A DNA stretch of 64,000 nt from positions 2,682,530 to 2,746,529 of the forward strand of contig CM039199.1 of assembly GCA_008360975.2 (NCBI GenBank). The letters run 5' to 3'. The notes beneath the pieces were generated by a model. That model saw only the letters and a list, made by a program, of their open reading frames with translations. It searched no databases and had not been told where the DNA came from. The first letter of the stretch is position 1; every line of letters starts with the position of its first letter. The position numbers and the translations under genes were made by a program. Origin of the DNA: Lichenostomus cassidix (taxonomy: Eukaryota > Chordata > Aves > Passeriformes > Meliphagidae). This document shows, piece by piece, positions 53,601-64,000 of the stretch.

Positions 53601-56600
53601 AGCTCTGCCACGGCTCGTGGAAAACCTCCCTGACTGAGGGATGCATTTGGATTCCAGCTCCTGCTGACACTTCTGGATGTCTTCATCAGGATGAGTCCCT
53701 TTGGGGGGAGCCTCTGTGTCCCTCCTCCCTAATGATTTACTTCCAGCTCCCCGTGAAAAGCACCGTGGGAGCCCCGAGCACAGCCAGCAGCGAGGCTGCG
53801 CCGTGCCGCACGGGATCCTTAAGGAACTGCGGAGCGGTTGATAAATTAAAAGCCATTTCATTATAGGAAATGAATGTTTAATGAGCGTGGGATGACGTCT
53901 AGACGGCCCTTTGGTTCCAGGCTCTCCGTGGTCTTGGAGGAGGGCTCAGCTGACGCAGCCAGCGCCGGCTCAGAGCCGAGGGGAAGGTTTGGCAGAGCTT
54001 TGTGGGCAGTGTGGGACAGAGAGGATCTCCTGTCTCCACGTCTTCTCGCTGCTGATGTCCCCTGTGCCTCTCTGGGCAAAGCCCCAAGGCGCTGTGGCCG
54101 CAGAGGGACGTGCTGTCACACGGGAGGCTTGGCCCCGTGCCTGTCCCCAGCCTGGAGCACACAGCCACACTCTGCTGCTGCGTGGCACAACACCCACGGG
54201 ATGGGGAAGGACATCCCAGCCTTTGCCATGTCACGGGCTCTGGAGTCGTGACACAAAACCTGGGCTGAGCTGGGGACAGCAGGCAGGGTGGGGATGAGGG
54301 GTTATTAGCCTTTGCATCCTGCCCTGATGAAATGGTTTATGGCTACAGAAATGGTGTTTCAAACGCAGAAATTGGAATGTAGGTGCCCAAAAGATCCCCC
54401 TCAAAAGCTCTGCTGCTCAGAGCTGCTGGCTCAAGGTGCTCCCCCTGTCTCAGTACAACCACAGACAAGAATTTTGAGGCCTCTTGGCAGTGGCAAGGAG
54501 ATGGAAATAATGCACTTTGACTTCATTCCAGGGCTGCCTGCTTGGCACTGGGGATGGCAGCAGGGGACCAGCCTGAGGCACTGTATGCACAGACGCTGGT
54601 AGGATCCCCCTCCCCACAAACCCACCCTGCTTTGTCCCCTCTTTGTCACCTGCAGTGTCCCCTATGAGGATTCTCGAGCTGAGGAAGTGCTTTGCTGTTC
54701 CTGGAGCTGGTGATGGGGGAAATGCTCCCTGGGACACCTCACTGGCCCTGTAAAGTTGCAGGGATAGGACTGATACTGCAGGATCTGGTACTGGTCATGG
54801 ATTTGTGCACATGACTCCCAAGGCAGCTGCTTGGCTTCCCTGGGATACTGAATTCAGGGATTTCCTTTGTTCCTGGGCTTACCCTGACCATCCTTGGGAG
54901 CAGCTCTGACTTGTTGGAGAGCAGGAGAGAGAACCCAGCTGTAGCAGTGTGATGTCTCCAGGAATGGTGGCCTAGAGTAATTAGGAGGGGGAAAAAAATA
55001 GAGGAAAATATATTCTTGCTTTCCCACATGTGGGTAGGAGTACAGTCTCCTTCCATGGGGCATTTCACTCCAGCTTTCACAAACCCCAGGATTTCTGCAG
55101 GGAGGGTGGACATCTACAAACCACTCTGCCAAAAGCCTGTCAGCTCATGGCATGTCACATCCTGGTGTCTCAGAGGGTTGATGGGACCTAGGGACATCAA
55201 GTGAGGCTGATGGGGAAGAGCTGGGTATAATCTGATTTTTTTGTTGTTGTTATTGTTGTTTTCAACCTCCTTCAGCTGTGTTTTCCATCCATGCTTTGCC
55301 AAGGCAGTTTTGTACAGGTGTGAAAGGTTGGGACAGCCATGGGCATGGGGAATTCAGTGGTGGGGACTTTGTGGCACTGGTCTCCTGCCCTGTTTCTCCA
55401 AAGGACATGATGGAGAAACCAGAATTATTCAAACATGTTGTGAGTTTTAGCCAGTCTCAGACCTCCTAGAGCTGAGCTTCTGTCTCTTGCTACCCAGAAA
55501 GCTCAGGCAGCATTCCTTTGGGAACAAGGGATGTTTCCCCCATAGCTTTGGCTGGAAAACTGCAGGACAGAGCTGTGCTCCGGGAAGGTTTGCAGCTGAT
55601 CAACGGAGACTTGTTGGGCTCTGGGAGTGAGTCCTGCAAGAGCTGCCTGGCTGCTGGCAAAACATGTGGCTGGATCTTCCTGAGGCTCTGCCATATGGCA
55701 GCTGGGAAGCAACAGCTCAACCCTGAGCTTTGCTAACACCCAGAGATCCTTGCTGGGAGCCAGCTCCGGCAGCGAGCCTGCGGCCAGCAGCTCTCGGCAG
55801 GAAGCAGCAACCACAAAACTCTATATACAGCTCCCGGTAGAGCTGCTGCTGCTGCTTTTGAGGTGACAAAATGAAGGTGGTGTTTGTAAAAAATCCTGCA
55901 TGTCGCCTTCTTCCCCAGCCAAGGCTGACACGGAGAGGTCTGGCTCCTGGGCACTCTCCTGGGCCAACCATGAGTGCTGGTGTGGGGAAGAGGGTGAGGA
56001 GGTCTGGTTGCCTCCAAAGCCATGTGGTGCTGGAGGTCACCAGGTCCCTGAGCCATGGGGAGCAGCACACGTGTCTGGGGTGCCAGGGGTTTTGTTCTGC
56101 CTGCCTGGGTCCTGCTGGCTCTGCCCACCTTTCACCTGAGCCAGTTTGGATGGTACCATGGCTCAGGACAACAGCAGGGTCTGGGCTTTTTCCCTGGGTG
56201 GAAGTTGAAAGAATTTTCAGAGCTATGGAGATGGCAGCTGTCCCCCTCAGGGTGGCCCCAAGGGCCAGATGTTCCCCAGAGGCCACACAGCCCCTTGCCT
56301 CCTCCTGAAATCAGCCCCCACATCCCACTCTGCCACCACCTTGACCCTGCCAGCCCCTGGCACAGCCAGGCTGGGCTCACCACATGGCATGAGGTCGTAG
56401 CCCCTCTGCCCCTGGTGAATCCTGCAGAACTTGCAGTCCCTGCCCCAGGCAGCTGAAGCCCTGTGGCCCTGCAGGACGTTCAGCTGAAGCCCTCCTTGCC
56501 TGTCGGTGCTGTTTTGCAGAGCGGGGCTGACTACGGCTTCCTCGTGAGCCAGAACACAAAGCTCCTGAGTGCTCTGGAGGACCTGCGGCATCGCTGCTCC

Positions 56601-59600
56601 AGCCTGGCCGAGGAGAACAGCTTGCTGGTGAGCAGGGGATGCTGTCCTGGGCTGCTGTGTGGGGATGGAGTCCTGGAGAGAGCTTCTGTGTGCTGCCAAG
56701 TGATCACAGAATCACAGAACGTGCTGAGTGGGAAGGAACCCACAAGAATCATCGAGTCCAACTCGTGGCCCTGCACAGAACCATCCCCAAGAGTCACACC
56801 ACGTGCAGGAGTATTGTCCAAATGCTTCTTGAACTTATGGTATCATCTGGTCAGGGCCAGAGGACAAAGTGGGTCTGGGTGGTTTGTGTCCCCTGGGTGC
56901 CTTCATGCTGCAGCCATCAGCTGGAGCTACCTCCCCAGCTTGGGAGCTGCTCTGAGGAAGAGGAGGGTGAGGGCAATCAGAGAGGGACAGGACCAAGAAC
57001 CTCTGCCTTGCCACCCCCTGAGCCAGCTGGGACAGGGCAAGGACAAGATCCTTGTGGTGCCACGAAGCACCCAGACCCCAGAGGCCTTACTGGTTTAGTG
57101 CCTTCATGCACCAGCAGAGACTGGAAACTGCCCACAGAGCCCTGGATGGCACTTGGGCTGCAGCAAAATGAGGTGACTTTATGGTTTGCTGCTCTTCAAG
57201 CTTGGTTATGGAGGTTTGGGCTTTTTTTCTCTTTTTTCCTGTGTATTTGCATACCAGGTGAATTTATTTATTAATTATCAATTATCAAATAATTAATATT
57301 TTATATATAGGAGCAGGGCAGGGGAGGGGAAGTCGCTCTTATTTCCTCTTTAACTGGAAAAGCAGAAACACTGATTCACTCAGCCTCGGCTCTGGGTGAC
57401 AGTGCAGCACTGCCCCCTGCTCCCATGGGAGCTCAGCACCCAGATGCTCCACAGCTGCACCCCAAACCAAGCCAGGCTGCCCCATCCCTGACTCCCCAGG
57501 TGGGCAGGCAGGACCCTCAGGACAGAGAGGATATTCCTCTCCTGCATCACCCCTTGCACAGCCCTGCAATGTGGGGATGCAGCCACACTGGGCCCCTGCA
57601 AATTTGATTGCTCAGCATTTCAGATTTATATCACCCCATTTAAAATGCACATTTTACATCATTTCCTTAAACTAAAACCATAAATTCAGCATGACCTGCA
57701 CCCCAAGGGGTTAGCCCTTATCAGTCATCTGGATTTTAGTGAAGCACAAGCCTGTGCTCTCATCAAATTTGACTCTCAAAAATCAGCCTTCCAGCCCAGG
57801 CGCCCATGGTGAGCTCTCACAGGGGGAGGGAGGGAAATAATCGTGAGGATCAGCCGACCTGACGTTTCTGCTGATGTGAAAAGACGGCACAACACATCTG
57901 GGTATGACCTTGGGAGAAGGAGCCACTGGCAAGTGGCAGCGCATTGGAACAGACAGATAACAAATAAAAGGGGATTAAGAGTGAGCAGAATCAATAGGAA
58001 GAAAAAGGAAATTTGCTTTGCAAATATCGTAAAAGTCCTTTGTCGTCTTCTCCTGCTCATGCTTTGGTGTCAGGAGAGAAAGGACACGGATAAGCTTGCT
58101 GTGGGGGTGCAGTGCAAATCCTCAGGGATGTGTTGAGTCCTGTAATCCCAGGGAAATAAACTGGGAGGACTTTGGAAGAGGAAGCCCAAAGGGTGGGTGG
58201 CCAGGATACCCTGATGCTGGAGACATGTTGAGTCCTAGCAGAGCCTGCAATGGACATGTTGTGGATGGAGGGCCATGTGGGATGGTCTGGGGTGGGTTGA
58301 GGGGCATGTCATGGGGACCAAGAGGTCACATTAACAAAAACACCAGGCAAACACAGGTTTCAGGGACTGGAGAGGCAACAGAGGTTGGGATAGCTCTAGA
58401 AGGACAGGCCTAGCCCTGGCTGGGAAAAGCACACACAGTACCACATAGGTCAGGTAGAGCCAGGGATGTTGGCTCCTGAGCAAGGGCTTCACCTGCAACT
58501 TCTCCTTCTGCTCTCCAGCGCAGGAGCTGCTTTCCCCAGACCGAGGAGAAGGTGAAGCACCTGAAGAGGAAGAACGCGGAGCTGGCGGTGATCGCCAAGC
58601 GCCTGGAGGAGAGAGCCCGGAAACTCCAGGAGGCAAACCTCAAAGTGGTGGGTGCTGGGTGGGAAGCTTGGCTGGGAGAGCACCTCACCACCAGCACCTT
58701 TGGTTTTCTGTTTCCATTGGGCTAGAAACGCCTTTTCTTTCCCTTTTTCTTAAACCTACAGCAAACTTGCTTTGCATGTCATAGCAGAGCAAGAATCGCC
58801 AACCCCAGCCATCGCCAGCTTCTCTGTTCCTCTTGGGGGAGGGTTTGAGGAATTTCCTCCGGCTTGGTTTCATACTGTAAGGTCATAGTTTAAGGTAATT
58901 AACTCAGCTTTCTTTGAGCAAGTCATGAAAATAATTCATCTGACTTCACCAAAAAGAAACAGGAAGGATTTGAATAAGAAAAGGAGTGCGGTGAAGCAAA
59001 ACAGGAAGGGGTGAGAGGCAGCTCTGTCCCATCCACACCTCACTCAAAATGCCGTGCAAGGCTTCTGCCTTCTGCAACCCAACAGCAGCTTGTTGGGAAC
59101 CCTGGAGTGTCTGACACGGTGCAGCAGCAGTGGGAGGTGGCTGTAGGGTGTGGCATCTTGGGCACACATTCCTGGAGGAAAGCGGGGATTGTGATGGGGA
59201 ATTCAAGCCGTTCAGGATAGAGAGGAGGAAGTGAAAGCTGTGTTGGAGAGAAGGTAGGGGGTTTTCCTGGCACTGCTGCCCTCTCTGTCCCCAGGCACTG
59301 TGCCGCCCGTCTGTCATGGGGTTTTGGTACTTGCAGGGCAACAGATGGACTTGTCTGATACTATGTTAAGAGAAACCATTTGACATACATCTAACAGCTA
59401 TACAGACCCTCCAGCACCTATACAAATACTGTTTTATTTGTTTCCCCAGCGAAATTTTGGGGTGAGGACAGTTTAAGGCCTGTGCAAGTCCTGGAGAACC
59501 AACTTGCTGGCCTCCTGTGCTGGCCCAGGTGTCCTGACAGCAGCAAGTGCTGGGATGGCTGAGCCACATGAAGGTTGGGGATGGGACCAGAGAAGGGGTC

Positions 59601-60863
59601 CTGAGGAGCTAGGGTTAATTGACACCAGGTCCCTTCAGTGCCTTGTACCCAGGTCCTGTGGAGCCAGGGCCACACAGCTTCTGCACGTGCATGAGATGCT
59701 CAGGAAGACCTGGGGAGGAAAAGTTTGCACAGAGGATTCCGTGTGCCTGATCAGGCAGTAGAGAGTTCCCCCTTCCCAGATTATCAGGCAGCAGATGAAA
59801 ATAGCTGGGCAGAGAGAGGCAGGGTTGGATAAACTCAGGGACTGGGTGGATCCTCACTGCCTGTAGGGCTGGGATGAGCAGGGGGTTTGAGCTGGCCCTT
59901 CATCCAAGTCTGTGGTGCTGGTATCCAGTGGGAGAGCACTCCAGGGATGGGGATATGCCAGGGACACTGTGCCAGGCAGCCTCAGCTCCTGCCTGGGCAG
60001 AGCCTGTGCTCAGCCAGCTGTCTGTCCCTGCCTGCCCTGCTCCCCCTAAGCACACTGCCATTCCCACCTTGTGCTTTCCTCCCTTCCAGGGAGCATGTGA
60101 ACCTGGAATGCTTTTCCTCCAGTCCTCCTTTTCTCCCAGTCCTCCCTGCCTGTGCTGGGCTCTCCTTAGCCTCTGCCTTTCCCTCTATCTTCTGCCCATC
60201 CATGCTCAAGCTCTTTCCTGCTGCCTAGAAACCCATGGAAGCTCCATTTCTCTCCCTGGTTATCCTTGATCCCATGCTATAATTGATCCCATGCTCACCT
60301 TTCCTGCCATTCTCTCCTCCTCTCTGCTGCCTTCTGTCTTTCTTACCTCATCCTGTTTTTCTCTCCTTCCCCTCCCCACTGCTGCCCTGCCTGCAGTCCC
60401 TGTGCTGGCTGTACCCATTGAGTACCTTCTCCTTCCCACCTCTTCTTTGAGCCACTTCTCCATCCAGCCTTTCCTCTTCTACTTTTCCGTAGGTCTGTCC
60501 TACTCCTCTGTCTGTTTGTCTGTCCTTTGGGGCCAGTCCACATTTTTTGACAGTGCTCCCTGTGCTGGGTGATGGAGTGGTGGTTAAGGAGCACCAAAGG
60601 GTGTTGGGGTGGTGGTTGTTGAACACCTAGGGGTGATGGTGTGGTGGTTATCACACACCAACACATCTCACTGCTCTCTGCTGTAGGTAACTGCTCCAGT
60701 GCCTCTGAAGGGCTCCAGCCTGGAACTGTGCAAAAAAGCATTTGCCCGCCAGCGTGCCAAGGACCTGACAGAGCAGGCCAGTGCTCTTCTGGAAAAAGAC
60801 AAGCAGATTGAAGCTCTGCAGCAGGAATGCAGGGAGCTGCAGGCTAAACTCTTGGCAGGGAAG
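44389..60863 (+). CDS. TSPOAP1: TSPOAP1 (RIM-binding protein 1), 3' partial, exons 1-4
   Basis: Scaffold of the presynaptic active zone; the family (RIM-BPs) links voltage-gated calcium channels to RIM through SH3 domains, and the protein was also found as a partner of the TSPO receptor. Exons 44389-44667, 56520-56627, 58519-58647 and 60687-60863 join in phase 0 to give 231 residues. Exon 1 is acidic/Pro-rich and little conserved. Exons 2-4 form the start of the long coiled coil and align closely with human, e.g. TEEKVKHLKRKNAELAVIAK and SLELCKKAFARQRAKDL. The following coiled-coil, SH3 and FN3 exons are beyond base 64000. Intron 1 is about 11.8 kb. Paralogues RIMBP2/3 are less likely because of synteny. 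Confidence 0.93.
45765..45892 (-). mobile_element. CR1 LINE fragment in TSPOAP1 intron 1
   Basis: gaatcccagaaaggtttggg, then agaccaggctgctccaagcc; reverse copy. Confidence 0.9.
49093..49165 (-). mobile_element. CR1 LINE fragment in TSPOAP1 intron 1
   Basis: catagaatcattaatgttgg, then ggtcatcaagtccaaccttg; short reverse fragment of another subfamily, similar to 22-345. Confidence 0.85.
49313..49522 (-). mobile_element. CR1 LINE fragment in TSPOAP1 intron 1
   Basis: agaatcacaaaatcccaaaa, then gcctggccttggacacttca; reverse copy, same subfamily as 2118 and 30232. Confidence 0.92.
56520..56627 (+). CDS. TSPOAP1: TSPOAP1 exon 2 (coiled-coil start)
   Basis: 36 codons after gctgttttgcag, ending CTG|gtgagc. 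KLLSALEDLRHRCSSLAEEN corresponds to human ELLRALGELRQRCAILKEEN. A second in-phase acceptor at 56474 would add 15 residues (start 56475); its pyrimidine tract is weaker. Confidence 0.88.
56702..56840 (-). mobile_element. CR1 LINE fragment in TSPOAP1 intron 2
   Basis: gatcacagaatcacagaacg, then atcgagtccaactcgtggcc; reverse copy starting 75 bases after the exon 2 donor. Confidence 0.88.
58519..58647 (+). CDS. TSPOAP1: TSPOAP1 exon 3 (coiled coil)
   Basis: 43 codons between ctctccag and AAAGTG|gtgggt. FPQTEEKVKHLKRKNAELAV then IAKRLEERARKLQEANLKV is almost identical to human. Confidence 0.97.
60568..60665 (+). repeat. three-copy degenerate repeat before TSPOAP1 exon 4
   Basis: Three copies of about 32-36 bases around gtggtggtta or gtggtggttg, ending 20 bases before the exon acceptor. 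Confidence 0.65.
60687..60863 (+). CDS. TSPOAP1: TSPOAP1 exon 4 (coiled coil)
   Basis: 59 codons between gctgtag and AAG|gtgaga. GSSLELCKKAFARQRAKDLT, then EKDKQIEALQQECRELQAKL; heptad pattern clear, close match to human. Confidence 0.97.
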
Positions 60864-63800
60864 GTGAGACACTTTGTGGGACATCACTCTGGGACTCAGG
60901 ACAAATGGTCTGACAGCAGGGATGGAAACCAGGCTCTGGGAAGTGGTGTGAGGGGAATCAGTCCCAATGGCAGGCTGAAAACAGAGGGGACTTGGTGTGT
61001 GAGCTGAATGGGGACACCGGGGGGGTGTGTGGCAGAGACAGTGTCCAGATCTCTCCAGAACAGTGTCTTAGGGGACACCCTATTTGTCCCTTCATCACTT
61101 CATGGATCTGAGCTGCCATTTTCAGCAGTGACAAAAACTCCTTCCCTGGAAACCCCTGGGAAGCCACAGACACAGGGCAACTTTTCCAAGGGCTGAGCTG
61201 CAAGCAAGATGTAGAAGCAGGGCCTCCTTTTAAAGCATTTCTTTGAGAAGCCAACCAGAACATTCCCAAAAAACCAGTCTAGATCCCAAGCCTTGAGCTG
61301 CAGCTCTCTGAGGACTCACCAGCACCATGAGACTGGTGACAGTGCCTCCTGACCAAGGCCACAAACCACCAGGCAGGGCTGGGTGTTCATGAAACCATTC
61401 CCTCCTGGGCTGGTGACCTACACTCCCCTCATCACCAGCACAGGCCATGCCAATATAAATTGTGGGACAAAACAATAATTCAGCTCATCCCGAGGTCTAG
61501 GACTGGCCAGATGAGCTGCTCCTACAAAGCTCTTCTCTGTGATGGCTCTGAAAGGAGCCTCTGCAGGCAGCTGGGGCTGGGTGAGATGGTTCCCACTTGA
61601 GGTGATTAAAGCAACCTGTTCTGGGCATCTCAGTTGTAGCTTTTATTCCCAAACTGGATGTGTTTAGTTTAGGTCAGTTCAAATCTCCAGAGAAGCTCAA
61701 TAACACTTGTGCCCATGCTGGTTTTCCCCTGTTTTGCTAATGCAAATGTGGTCAAGTGCCACCCTACCTCCCTGCCCCCAGCTGAGCTGAACACTCCCAC
61801 TTCTACCTGCCCTACTTATGTGGTATTTAGGTGACAAATACTTCCTCACTGAAAACAGCTTTATGTTTTTTCCCTGAGCTCCCCATATGTTCATTTTAAC
61901 TACTGGATTCTCAGTCTTTCCCTAAGGTAGATCTAGTCAGGTTTAGAACAATGGGGTGTATTTGGGGTTTGTACAGAGCTGCCCCATTGATCCTTCCTGG
62001 CATTAAACCACAGGACAAACTTATCCAGATCTGTCTGTGCTCTGCAGTGTCAGCAAGAAGTTTCCTCTCCACTCCTTTGATTTCTCATCTCAGGCCCCCA
62101 CAGAAAGGGGAACAGACTCTTTCCAAAGCACTCTGATTTTCCTAGCAGAGTGGGCTGGGCAACCTGAACCAGCCAGGGACAGGAGAGTTACAAATGCCAA
62201 AGGAATGTGACAGAAGCCGATCAGTGAGATTCATTGCTGGTCAAGGAAAAGCACATGGGTGCAACCCTCAGGGCTGACAAATTCAGTCACTGCCTTCCTG
62301 GGGGCACAGGTGACCTGGGTGATCACCTTGTCCCAGAAGGTGACACCATCTGTGGCACCAGCAACCGGGACATCAATGCCTGAGCAGGGAATCCACACAA
62401 AAGGGAGCAATATAGATCATTCTGTCTGATCTTGTTTTCCCCATTTCTCTCCCAAGCAAACCGCTCATTAAATTTTAATTTCCAGCTACTTAAAATTCCA
62501 AATTCCCCTAATCTGTCTGCAGCATGCAAAATGCATTACGCCAATGAAGGGGGTTTTATGCAGAGATATGGTGTGCACGCTCAGAGTTTGTAACCAAATC
62601 AATTTTAATCTCGGGTATTTAAATCAGCAGGAATTTTTCAGTAGCTAGGAAATGGATCCACTCAGTTCCCTGGCAGTAGCAGGGCTCACTCCCTGTACCC
62701 TGGGCTGCAAAGGCATTGGGCTTATTTCGCAAAGCCAGGGCTCTTAGGATGGGATAAAATAATTTCCTGAGATCATACTCCAGTGATCTGCTTCCAGCCA
62801 AACCCCAGCTTTGGCTAAATCCAGGCTGCAATTTCTTGCAGCATGGATTCTTGGAGGTGGGGGATTGGGGGGAACAGCTGCAGGGGATGGGTATAATAGA
62901 AACTGAGGGGAGGACTGAGCCTTTTTTTCTACCCCCTTGTTCCCCCAGGCTCTGGAGGCTGTCTGTTGGGAATAGCTGCCTTCTTTTGGTGGGGGAAGGG
63001 AGATTTTATACATAGCCACAGCCAATTCTGTTTAAAGAACTACTACCCTGATAGCCTGAACACAGGTCTGGCACAGAGGAGGCCCAGCTGCTCACTTCTT
63101 GAATCTATAATCAGTTCCCATTAATGCTGCCTCAGTTTCCCCCTTGCAGCATGAGAGTAACCATGGTTTTCTCCACAAATTGTATTTAGAAAGCACACAC
63201 TATTTTTAGGGCAAATAAGAAGCGAACGGGGAAGCAGATTAAATTTGTCCTGGATACCAGTTATGTCTTGAATTCTCTGGCTTAAAAGCTTTCCAGGGGA
63301 ATGAACAATGTCTCCTCCAGCAGCAGATTTGTAAAGACAGGTTTTCATAACCCAATTTTGTACATATGGACATGCAGGTACGTGTTTCTTCAGCTTCCTG
63401 AAATCTGAAATCCTTTGAAGAATCAAACAAGCTGGCGACATATTCTCCCCAGTTTTGTGAGAGTCAGGTTGTGCTGGTTTCCTTCAAAAGCTGCTGGGTT
63501 TGGGTTTTGAGTGAACGGGAGTGACCCCTTGTGCTAAAGATAGGTGTCCACCACACATACTGTCTTGAGAGGAGAGAAATCAAGAATGTTAGGAAACCAG
63601 ATATTATCCCGAGGGAGAACTGACCAAATCCCAGATGGTCTTCATTGCTGCAACCTCTCAAAGCCCAGTGCCTGCCAGCACCCACACCAAGGAGTAAAGA
63701 AAGCAGCGAGAGCTCTGGTTTGGCTAGGCTATGAAATGACATTATCCTGCCACGCTCCCTGCTGGCATGTGCTGAGATGGCCAGTGCTCGAAACAGCCCT

Positions 63801-64000
63801 GGGTGTCATGCTGGCAGAGCTGCAGGAGCATTTCAGGCTGGGTTTTATCTTCACGAGGAATAATGTATTTGCATAAAGGATGTAAAGTGAGTTTTGAGGC
63901 TTTGGAGACCCAGGAATCAACCATGTGTGTGCCACACTACCTGGGTTTCCCCTGCCTCTCTTCTTTTGGCGTTTGCATGTTAAATGTGACCTGTCTGTCC
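60864..64000 (+). other. TSPOAP1: TSPOAP1 intron 4 (partial)
   Basis: The next conserved coiled-coil exon of the family was looked for and not found, so the intron runs past the window end. No repeat copy stands out. Confidence 0.7.

Larger units (their letters stand above)
44668..56519 (+). other. TSPOAP1: TSPOAP1 intron 1
   Basis: About 11.8 kb with CR1 copies near 45765, 49090 and 49315. No exon that joins in phase was recognised; much of it appears to be unique intronic sequence. Degenerate GGTG/CCAT-rich sequence lies at 46190-46380. Confidence 0.65.

Noticed and set aside
63790..63850. possible next TSPOAP1 coiled-coil exon (gcagagctgcaggagcattt)
   Set aside because: Only a few residues look coiled-coil-like, no match to the conserved family segment, and no suitable acceptor-donor pair.

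Overview
This is a vertebrate nuclear window, almost certainly from a bird. The evidence is many short, 5'-truncated CR1 LINE copies of avian type, compact introns with GT-AG junctions, and coding exons that match vertebrate orthologues residue by residue. Species cannot be fixed from the sequence. It is not a prokaryotic accessory region, and I see no new defence or mobile system. Most long open frames here are chance frames in GC-rich or tandemly repeated DNA.

All recognised genes lie on the + strand, in the order known from mammals (human 17q22). (1) RNF43, 5' part missing, exons 3-10, 5757-21503: a transmembrane RING E3 ligase that restrains Wnt signalling. (2) SUPT4H1, complete, five exons, 24744-26910: the SPT4 subunit of the DSIF elongation factor. 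(3) MIR142, hairpin 38341-38428: a haematopoietic microRNA with both mature arms intact. (4) TSPOAP1 (RIM-BP1), first four coding exons, 44389-60863: a presynaptic scaffold whose later coiled coil, SH3 and FN3 exons lie beyond the window.

Regions: 1-5756 is RNF43 intron 2; 5757-21503 RNF43 exons 3-10; 21504-24540 RNF43 3' UTR and spacer; 24540-25300 SUPT4H1 CpG island and start; 27231-38340 non-coding DNA leading to MIR142, with candidate blood-cell control elements, CR1 copies and several tandem repeats; 38430-43440 spacer; 43447-43825 a 21-bp minisatellite; 43820-44660 TSPOAP1 CpG-island promoter and exon 1; the rest TSPOAP1 introns and exons 2-4.

The four genes are not a functional pathway. 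What they share is conserved synteny and orientation. The most useful leads are a candidate MIR142 promoter (GATA, ETS-RUNX, E-box and TATA-like motifs at 36481-36545), a poly(A) signal just past the MIR142 hairpin, a duplicated 5' splice site that could insert residues into the RNF43 RING finger, and an upstream ORF before TSPOAP1.
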